NCBI GenBank assembly: GCA_001587675.1
Contig: LNGD01000004.1
Span: forward strand, 1 to 29,401
Direction: 5' to 3'
DNA length: 29,401 bases
DNA from: Candidatus Methanofastidiosum methylothiophilum
GTDB lineage: Archaea > Methanobacteriota_B > Thermococci > Methanofastidiosales > Methanofastidiosaceae
Each line of letters begins with the position of its first letter. Position 1 is the stretch's first letter. A program made the translations under genes and the position numbers. The notes beneath the pieces are model-generated. The model had not been told where the DNA came from, did no database searches, and worked only from the letters and a program-made list of their open reading frames with translations. Below, piece by piece: positions 23,999 to 29,401 of this stretch.

Positions 23999-24656
23999 TG
24001 AATATTTCTCCAAACATTACTTCTTGTATCACATCAATCTTTTTGTCACTATATAAAAAAAGTATATATAAAAAGATTCTTGCTATTTCAAGAGTAGTTC
24101 TTTCTCCCAAAAGGTCATAGAATGATATTTTATCATTAAGATTTTTTAATTCAAGAAGATGCTGATATAATTTTTCTACCTGCTTTCTTATATCTGCCTT
24201 TATTTCATCTATTTGGTAAATTTGTGGGCCAAGTTTTTCAATTATTTTTTTCTTTGGTTTTTCCCCTTCATCCAAGGCTTCAATTAATGCTTCAAAAAGT
24301 TCTGGTAAAGTCATCTTTCCAACATTTCTTCTTCTTAAAGGTGGTTTAATGTCGTCCATCTCAAATTCGGCATTTTCAATATCTTCCCAAAAATCAAAGA
24401 AGGCGTCATCTTCCTCTTCTTTTTTTTCTTCTCTCATTAAATGTTCGCTTTTCATTCTCAAAAGAATCGATGCGGTTAAAATTGTCTTTCCAGAAATACG
24501 AAGATCCAACGTTTTTAATTTTTTTATTCTATCCAAGAATTTGTTTGTAAGGTCTCTAATATCAATATCCCATGGATCAATTTCTCTAGATAGGACAAGA
24601 TCCATAAGGACATCTATTGGGCCTATTTCAGGAATTAGAATTTCTTCTTGGATCAG
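23985..24656 (-). CDS. scpA: Segregation and condensation protein ScpA, probable CTG start
   Basis: Kleisin subunit that bridges SMC heads, 223 aa as given. The N-terminal kleisin helix is DVLMDLVLSREIDPWDIDIR. A Glu/Asp-rich linker (EEKKEEEDDAFFDFWEDIE) and a C-terminal winged helix (LLGERTTLEIARIFLYILFL) follow. The first ATG is at 24605, but it lacks a Shine-Dalgarno. The typical residues before it (EIGPIDVLMDLV) are encoded upstream in frame, back to the smc stop. There the smc TGA overlaps a CTG (CTGA, 24656-24653), exactly where coupled genes usually have ATGA, and GGAGG lies 10 nt before. So CTG or the next codon ATC is the likely start. Confidence 0.9.
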   Translation of the reverse strand: MIQEEILIPEIGPIDVLMDLVLSREIDPWDIDIRDLTNKFLDRIKKLKTLDLRISGKTILTASILLRMKSEHLMREEKKEEEDDAFFDFWEDIENAEFEMDDIKPPLRRRNVGKMTLPELFEALIEALDEGEKPKKKIIEKLGPQIYQIDEIKADIRKQVEKLYQHLLELKNLNDKISFYDLLGERTTLEIARIFLYILFLYSDKKIDVIQEVMFGEIFIKVL

Positions 24657-27600
24657 GCTAAAGCCCCCTCCTCTTTAACTACCTTTTCTACTTCAAGGGA
24701 AACCATTGCGGATAATCCCTTCTTGTACATTGAAACACCAAACAATCTTTCTGCTCTTGACATCATTCCTTCTCTCAATGTTATTACTATAAATTGAGTT
24801 TTTTCTGCTTGTCTTTTTATCATATCTGCAGTTCTTTCTACGTTTGCATCGTCAAGATTTGCGTCTACTTCATCAAGAATGTAAAATGGAGATGGTTTGT
24901 ATCTCTGAATAGCAAAAATAAAGGATAAAGCCGTTATTGCCTTCTCCCCGCCACTTAAGGAAACTGCTGTTTTTACATTTTTACCTAATGGCTTGGCATC
25001 AATAATAACTCCACCCTCAAATGGATTATTTTCACTTTCCAATAATAATTGGGCCGTTCCTTCGGGTGATATTTCAGAGAATATCTCAGAGAAATTAGAA
25101 GCAATTTCATTAAAAGTTTTGAGAAAGACCTCAGATTTTTCTTTTTCAACTTCACCTATGAAATTAAGTATCGCCTCTTTTTCCTGAATTAAAGTATCTC
25201 TCCTAGTCTTTAAAGTATTATATCTCCCTTCCTCTTCTTCATACTCAATTATAGCCCTCATATTAATAGGTAGTAGCTTCTCCCTTTCTTTTTCAAGAGA
25301 TTCTATTTCAATTTTTAGTCTATCTGGATGTTTTGAGAATTCCTGCGGTTCTTCAAAATCTTTAGCTAATCTAGAAAACTCATTTATTTCATCTATAACG
25401 GTCTTTTTTTCTGAAGACCATAAATTAAGATCTGACTCAAGTTTTGAAATTTTTTCAACTTTTTCATCTTTATTTGCCCTTAAAGTAGATGTTTGAGTAG
25501 TAAGTTCACGCTTTTTTTGATTAAAGTTTGATACTTCTTTTTTTATTCTAATATCTTCTTGTTCTTTCTCTTTTAGTATAGAAGTCGTTTCTTTTAGTTG
25601 TTCTTCTAAAGTATTTATTTTTTTCAAAATCTCTTCTTCTTGTGGTTTTTTTGATTCTATTTTTTCATTTAATTTGATATTCGCCTGCTTTAGATATTCA
25701 AGTGAAGAATTAATTGAAGATAATTCAGACGCTATGCTAGAATTCCTATTACGAAGTTCAGCAAGATCTATTTCTAAAGCTTCCCCGATCTCTCCTGTAG
25801 AAGAGTCCTCAATACCTTTCTCAATATTTATTTTTTCATTCTCAAGTCTTGAGATTTCTTTTAGAATAGGGTCAATTTTAATTATTGTATCTGATGCAAG
25901 ATTTTTTTGCTTATCAAGTTTCATTAATGATTCTTCTTTAGATTTTTCAAGATTATTTTTTTCCTTTTGTAATATAGATTTTTCTTTAAGAAGTTCCTCT
26001 TTTTCTCTTTTCATTGTAGTTGTCTCAGATAACATCTCGGCTTTCTTAACAGTAAGTGATTTCAAATTTTCTTCTAATTTTTCAATTTCTGCTTTGAGCG
26101 ATTTTTTCTTATTTTCAAATTCAGAAAGTTTCTTTTCTAAATCTTTTAGAGATACATTATCTTCTTCAATGTTAAAAGAAACAGCAAATTTTTTTCTATT
26201 ATAATAGCCACCAGTTATTGCTCCTGTGGATTCTACTAAATCGCCATCAAGAGTAACAAGTCTAGTGTTCTCAATAGTCTTAGAAACATCAATATTTTCA
26301 ATAATAAAAGTTCTTCCAAAAACATACTCAAAGGCTTTTCTGTATTTTTCATCAAAAGATACAAGTTCAATTGCAAGCCCCACTACACCTTTTACTTTAG
26401 GAACATTCGATATTTTTGGGGATATAAGTTTGTTTAATGGTAAAAAAGTTGCACGACCTGCTTTTAAATTTTTTAAAAATTTAACACATTCTCTTGCAAC
26501 TTCATCGTTTTCAACGACAATGTTTGTCAGCCTAGAACCAGCGGCGACTTCTAAAGCAATACTATATTCTTCTTTTGTAGTTCCAAGTTCTGAAATAGTA
26601 CCATAAATTCCTGGTATCAGTTTATCTTTTTTTGCCCTTAAAATTTCAGCGATTGCTTTTTGTCCTCCTGTGATATCAGTCTGCACTTCTTTCTTTACAT
26701 TTATTCTTGCCCTTAGATTTTCGTACTGTGTCAATGCCTGTTTTGATTCAATTTCAACTTGATTTAATTCACGTTTTAAATCATTATACTTCTTATTTAA
26801 TGTATCTGTTTCATTACCAGTATTATTTAGGCTAGATTGATTTTGAGAAGTTTTGGACTCTATTTCATTTAATTTTAAATCAATATTAACTAATTTATCT
26901 TCAACTTTTTTGAGATCGGATGAAATCCTATTTATATCTTGATCTAATAACGAAACTGATGCATTATATGAATCAAGCTGTTTATTTAGAATAAGATAAT
27001 CCTTCCTACTTTTTTCAAGAGCTTTGTCAGTTTGTAATAAGCTCTCTTTGATTTTGAGAAACATTCCATCTTTTCCTGAAAGAGAATCCAATAGTTTTCG
27101 GTATTCCGCTTCTTTAGTTTTAATTGTAGATTCAACTTCAATCATTTCTTTTTCTAGGTTAGTTTTTCTTTCTAATAGTTCTTTGATTTTTGATTCGTTG
27201 TCTGAAATGTCCTTTTTTATATCTTCGATTTCTTTCTTAAGAGAAGTAATCTCACGGTTTTCATAATTTCGAGATTGATTTATAGTAGAAATATTACCTT
27301 TAATTTGTTCAATTTCTCTTGTAATATTTATACTTTCCATTTCCATTTTTCGATTATATTCTTCATCTAAATCTAAAAGTTCCTTTTCTTTATCGGAGAT
27401 ATCTTGTGTCAATTTGGATAAAGCTGCTCTCAATTCTTCTATATTCTTTTGACCTTTTTCAATATTTGAGTCTAGTTTTAATTTAGTTTCTCTTGAAATT
27501 TTCAATTTACTATGGTAATAAATGCCCCATTTAGTTCTTATTTCCTTCTCAATTTCTTGATATCTCTCAGCATCTTTTTTATCTCTTAACAATTTATCAA

Positions 27601-28210
27601 GACGAGTTTTAACTTCAGAAATAACTAGCTCAACTCGTGTGATATTTTCTTGAGCTTTTTCAAGTTCTCTCAATCCTTTGTCTTTTTTATCATCAAATTC
27701 AGCTATCCCCGATATTTCTTCTATTATGCCTCTTCGATCAATAGGATTCATATTAATAAATTGTGCTATATCTCCCTGCATTACAATATTGTGGCCGTCA
27801 GGTCTTATTCCAACATAAGAAAATATATCCAAAATATATGATCTAGTTGCCCTTTTTCCATTAACTCTGTACTCTCCTTCTCCTTTGAGATTAACAGCTC
27901 TAGAAATAGTTACTTTTTTTTCCTCTATAGGAAAACCGCCATCTTCATTATTAAAAGTAATTGAAACAATGGCCTCTTCTGCTTTTTTCTCATCTTCTGT
28001 TCCCAAAAATATAAGATCTGATAATCTTTCTCCCCTCATAGACTTTGCAGAAATTCTACCAACAACAAAACAAATAGCATCAGTAATATTTGATTTACCG
28101 CTACCATTCGGGCCAACTATACAAGTGAAGCCCTTGGAAAGAGGAAGAGTAATCGTTTTATTGCCATATGACTTAAATCCTTTCATTGTAACTTTTTCTA
28201 TGAATACTAT
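24653..28210 (-). CDS. smc: Chromosome segregation ATPase SMC, probable ATA start
   Basis: Long coiled-coil ATPase that organises and segregates the chromosome, 1185 aa with the extended start. The Walker A is GPNGSGKSN near the N-terminus. Coiled coils flank a hinge domain at about 500-660, with ALEVAAGSRLTNIVV, RATFLPLNKL and TGAITGGY. The C-terminal head has signature LSGGEKAITALSF and Walker B PFYILDEVDANLDD. The first ATG (28186) gives MKGFKSYG, which cuts off the usual first residues. In frame upstream is VFIEKVT, preceded by ATA (28210-28208) at the position of Met1 in Pyrococcus-type SMC (MPYIEKLELKGFKSYG). ATA is 5 nt after Shine-Dalgarno GAGGTG (28221-28216). scpA follows with a 4-nt overlap. 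Confidence 0.95.
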   Translation of the reverse strand: MVFIEKVTMKGFKSYGNKTITLPLSKGFTCIVGPNGSGKSNITDAICFVVGRISAKSMRGERLSDLIFLGTEDEKKAEEAIVSITFNNEDGGFPIEEKKVTISRAVNLKGEGEYRVNGKRATRSYILDIFSYVGIRPDGHNIVMQGDIAQFINMNPIDRRGIIEEISGIAEFDDKKDKGLRELEKAQENITRVELVISEVKTRLDKLLRDKKDAERYQEIEKEIRTKWGIYYHSKLKISRETKLKLDSNIEKGQKNIEELRAALSKLTQDISDKEKELLDLDEEYNRKMEMESINITREIEQIKGNISTINQSRNYENREITSLKKEIEDIKKDISDNESKIKELLERKTNLEKEMIEVESTIKTKEAEYRKLLDSLSGKDGMFLKIKESLLQTDKALEKSRKDYLILNKQLDSYNASVSLLDQDINRISSDLKKVEDKLVNIDLKLNEIESKTSQNQSSLNNTGNETDTLNKKYNDLKRELNQVEIESKQALTQYENLRARINVKKEVQTDITGGQKAIAEILRAKKDKLIPGIYGTISELGTTKEEYSIALEVAAGSRLTNIVVENDEVARECVKFLKNLKAGRATFLPLNKLISPKISNVPKVKGVVGLAIELVSFDEKYRKAFEYVFGRTFIIENIDVSKTIENTRLVTLDGDLVESTGAITGGYYNRKKFAVSFNIEEDNVSLKDLEKKLSEFENKKKSLKAEIEKLEENLKSLTVKKAEMLSETTTMKREKEELLKEKSILQKEKNNLEKSKEESLMKLDKQKNLASDTIIKIDPILKEISRLENEKINIEKGIEDSSTGEIGEALEIDLAELRNRNSSIASELSSINSSLEYLKQANIKLNEKIESKKPQEEEILKKINTLEEQLKETTSILKEKEQEDIRIKKEVSNFNQKKRELTTQTSTLRANKDEKVEKISKLESDLNLWSSEKKTVIDEINEFSRLAKDFEEPQEFSKHPDRLKIEIESLEKEREKLLPINMRAIIEYEEEEGRYNTLKTRRDTLIQEKEAILNFIGEVEKEKSEVFLKTFNEIASNFSEIFSEISPEGTAQLLLESENNPFEGGVIIDAKPLGKNVKTAVSLSGGEKAITALSFIFAIQRYKPSPFYILDEVDANLDDANVERTADMIKRQAEKTQFIVITLREGMMSRAERLFGVSMYKKGLSAMVSLEVEKVVKEEGALA

Positions 28211-28253
28211 GAGACCACCTCAAGTAATAACAAATGATATTCACTGCCTAATG

Positions 28254-28262
28254 TTTATAATA
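28254..28262. promoter_or_regulatory. TATA box between smc and the decarboxylase gene
   Basis: TTTATAATA reads as TATTATAAA on the other strand. For smc it predicts a start near 28233, so the GAGGTG Shine-Dalgarno would be in a leader of about 23 nt, consistent with the ATA start. For the plus-strand gene it gives a leader of about 27 nt. One box serving both directions is inferred. Confidence 0.4.
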
Positions 28263-28309
28263 GTTTTCGTTAGTTGAACACCAATCACGATAATCTTAAA
28301 TAAATAAAG

Positions 28310-28948
28310 ATGTTTTTAACATTTGTGGTGTTTTTAAAACGAAATTATGTATTGTTATTAAGTTTCTTTTTAATTGGAATTATCATATTTGGAATTATAT
28401 TCTATAGAGACCCAGAAAGGACAATTCCTAAAGAAGAAGGGTTTATTGTTTCGCCAGCAGATGGTAAAGTGATTTCTATAGATAAAATACATAGTGATGC
28501 AGTCCAATATACAACGAAAAATGGAAAGAAAATATTTTTACCAGAATTAGAAGGAATGCTTGAAGGAAACTGTACTATGATTTCTATTTTTATGAATATA
28601 CTAGATGTTCATGTGAATAGGTCCCCAATATCAGGTCAAGTTACAGATATTATTTATATTAGTGGAAAGCACTCACCTGCTTTTGGTAGTGTTCTCTCTG
28701 AAAATGAGAGAAACATAATTGTAATACAAGGGGAAGAAAAAGTAATTACGATTCAAATTGCTGGTACCGTTGCAAGAAGAATAGAATGCTATGTAACTCA
28801 AGGCCAGAATTTATTTATTGGAGATAAAATCGGGAGAATAAAACTAGGGTCCCAAGTAGTTGTTATTTATCCTGACAGCTTCTTAACAAGGGTAAAAATA
28901 GGAGACAGAGTAAAAGCCGGGGAAACTATAATTGCAGAAATAACTTAA
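28310..28948 (+). CDS. asd: Archaetidylserine decarboxylase (phosphatidylserine decarboxylase proenzyme family)
   Basis: Pyruvoyl-dependent enzyme converting archaetidylserine to archaetidylethanolamine, 212 aa, membrane-anchored. A hydrophobic segment at residues 9-32 is followed by RDPER and IVSPADGKV. Later come MNILDVHVNRSPISG, IAGTVARRI and the self-cleavage site in RIKLGSQVVV: cleavage before the Ser in Gly-Ser makes the pyruvoyl group. Length and layout match the short archaeal/PSD-A type. No Shine-Dalgarno is visible before the ATG. It shares the lipid theme with carS at the other end of the window. Tail-to-tail overlap with iorB of 4 nt. Confidence 0.9.
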   Translation: MFLTFVVFLKRNYVLLLSFFLIGIIIFGIIFYRDPERTIPKEEGFIVSPADGKVISIDKIHSDAVQYTTKNGKKIFLPELEGMLEGNCTMISIFMNILDVHVNRSPISGQVTDIIYISGKHSPAFGSVLSENERNIIVIQGEEKVITIQIAGTVARRIECYVTQGQNLFIGDKIGRIKLGSQVVVIYPDSFLTRVKIGDRVKAGETIIAEIT

Positions 28949-29401
28949 TTTATACTCTCCATTTTTTTTCTTCCAGCATCAAAAGCTTTTAGATTTATAT
29001 CTGCTTTGTTTGATAATACAATTTGAATTGTTTCTAGTAAAGTTTCATTTTTTATTGGTGTTTCAATAAAAGACATTGCTCCAATCATTACCATGTTCAT
29101 TGTAACTTGGTTTCCTATATTCTTTGCGATTTCTGTAGCATTAAAATGAAAAACTTTACCTCTTTCTGATAAATTGAAAAGAATTTCATCTATAGGAGGA
29201 TAGTCAGATTCTCCAAGAGACACAGAGATTGGATTAATTCTTTCAGTATTTAGAATTATTTTTCCACCTTTTTTTAGAAATGAGATATTCCTTAAAGCTT
29301 CAAGGGGTTCAAAAGCCAAGATTATGTCTGCTTTCCCAGTTGGTATTACAGTTCCATAAACTTCGTCGCCTATTCTCACGTGTGAAACTACTGACCCGCC
29401 T
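28945..29401 (-). CDS. iorB: Indolepyruvate:ferredoxin oxidoreductase beta subunit (5' end beyond window)
   Basis: Partial: the reading frame runs off the right edge. The subunit, with IorA, oxidises aryl pyruvates to acyl-CoA with ferredoxin reduction in aromatic amino acid metabolism. The visible part begins inside the domain with GGSVVSHVRIGDEVYG, followed by GKADIILAFEPLEALR and ILNTERINPISV. NMVMIGAM and the C-terminal LKAFDAGRKK follow. A GTG at 29379 lies inside this conserved region (family reads SHVRIGDEV), so it is not the start. Confidence 0.88.
   Translation of the reverse strand, partial: GGSVVSHVRIGDEVYGTVIPTGKADIILAFEPLEALRNISFLKKGGKIILNTERINPISVSLGESDYPPIDEILFNLSERGKVFHFNATEIAKNIGNQVTMNMVMIGAMSFIETPIKNETLLETIQIVLSNKADINLKAFDAGRKKMESIN

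Noticed and set aside
25674..26204. Long plus-strand ORF inside smc
   Set aside because: Ser/Phe-rich antisense reading of Glu/Lys/Leu-rich coiled-coil codons, a common artefact.
29371..29379. GTG 29379 as start of iorB
   Set aside because: The family sequence continues upstream (GGSVVSH before VRIGDEV) to the window edge, so this is an internal valine.
1..29401. CRISPR arrays, insertion sequences, prophage or attachment sites
   Set aside because: No spaced direct repeats, transposase or integrase genes or terminal inverted repeats are visible. The region looks like ordinary housekeeping chromosome.

Overview
The window is archaeal chromosome and AT-rich. The markers are CDP-archaeol synthase (CarS), agmatidine synthase (TiaS), a long archaeal primase large subunit (PriL), the archaeal gene order secF-secD, SMC with ScpA, a DUF131 protein, many TATA boxes of the TTTAAATA/TTTATATA type sitting 21-28 nt before start codons (leaderless mRNAs), and a C/D-box guide RNA. 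F420-type (FrhB/FdhB) protein, a ferredoxin-linked aldehyde oxidoreductase and indolepyruvate oxidoreductase point to an anaerobic, probably methanogen-related euryarchaeon. A Methanofastidiosa/Thermococci-like lineage is my guess, not proven.

Layout. 1-2900: tRNA-Thr(GGT), then divergent mtnA and carS, then a DUF131-trmI operon on the minus strand. 2933-5369: secF-secD. 5366-8158: minus-strand two-component operon (PAS histidine kinase, REC-GAF-DUF835 regulator) plus a small membrane protein. 8308-10558: tungsten/molybdenum aldehyde oxidoreductase overlapping a class II aldolase. 10571-12519: SLC13/ArsB-type permease and a divergent roadblock/LC7 protein. 12756-15142: amt-glnK and an unrecognised membrane protein. 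15154-17489: a PreA-like flavoprotein with a partner FrhB-like subunit whose domains are circularly permuted. 17631-22090: priL, and the operon tiaS - nicotinate phosphoribosyltransferase - DUF6884. 22141-23998: an HTH regulator, a C/D-box sRNA and a membrane protein. 23985-28210: smc-scpA. 28310-29401: archaetidylserine decarboxylase-like gene and the 3' part of iorB, cut by the window edge.

Most interesting points: (1) four genes (trmI, smc, scpA and the FrhB-like gene) have conserved N-termini that continue upstream of the first ATG/GTG/TTG. Each reaches a good Shine-Dalgarno whose correctly spaced start would be AUA, AUA, CUG or ACG, which suggests non-canonical initiation (or, less likely, repeated sequence errors). 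(2) An unannotated C/D sRNA at about 23157-23212 has a D guide that predicts 2'-O-methylation of C34 in a CAU-anticodon tRNA, about 1 kb from TiaS, which modifies C34 of the other CAU tRNA. (3) The FrhB-like protein is circularly permuted and paired with a PreA homologue that lacks the usual catalytic cysteine. (4) mtnA, a class II aldolase and an aldehyde oxidoreductase together could form a 5-deoxypentose (DHAP-shunt type) salvage route. (5) carS carries an apparent out-of-frame deletion near its 3' end.
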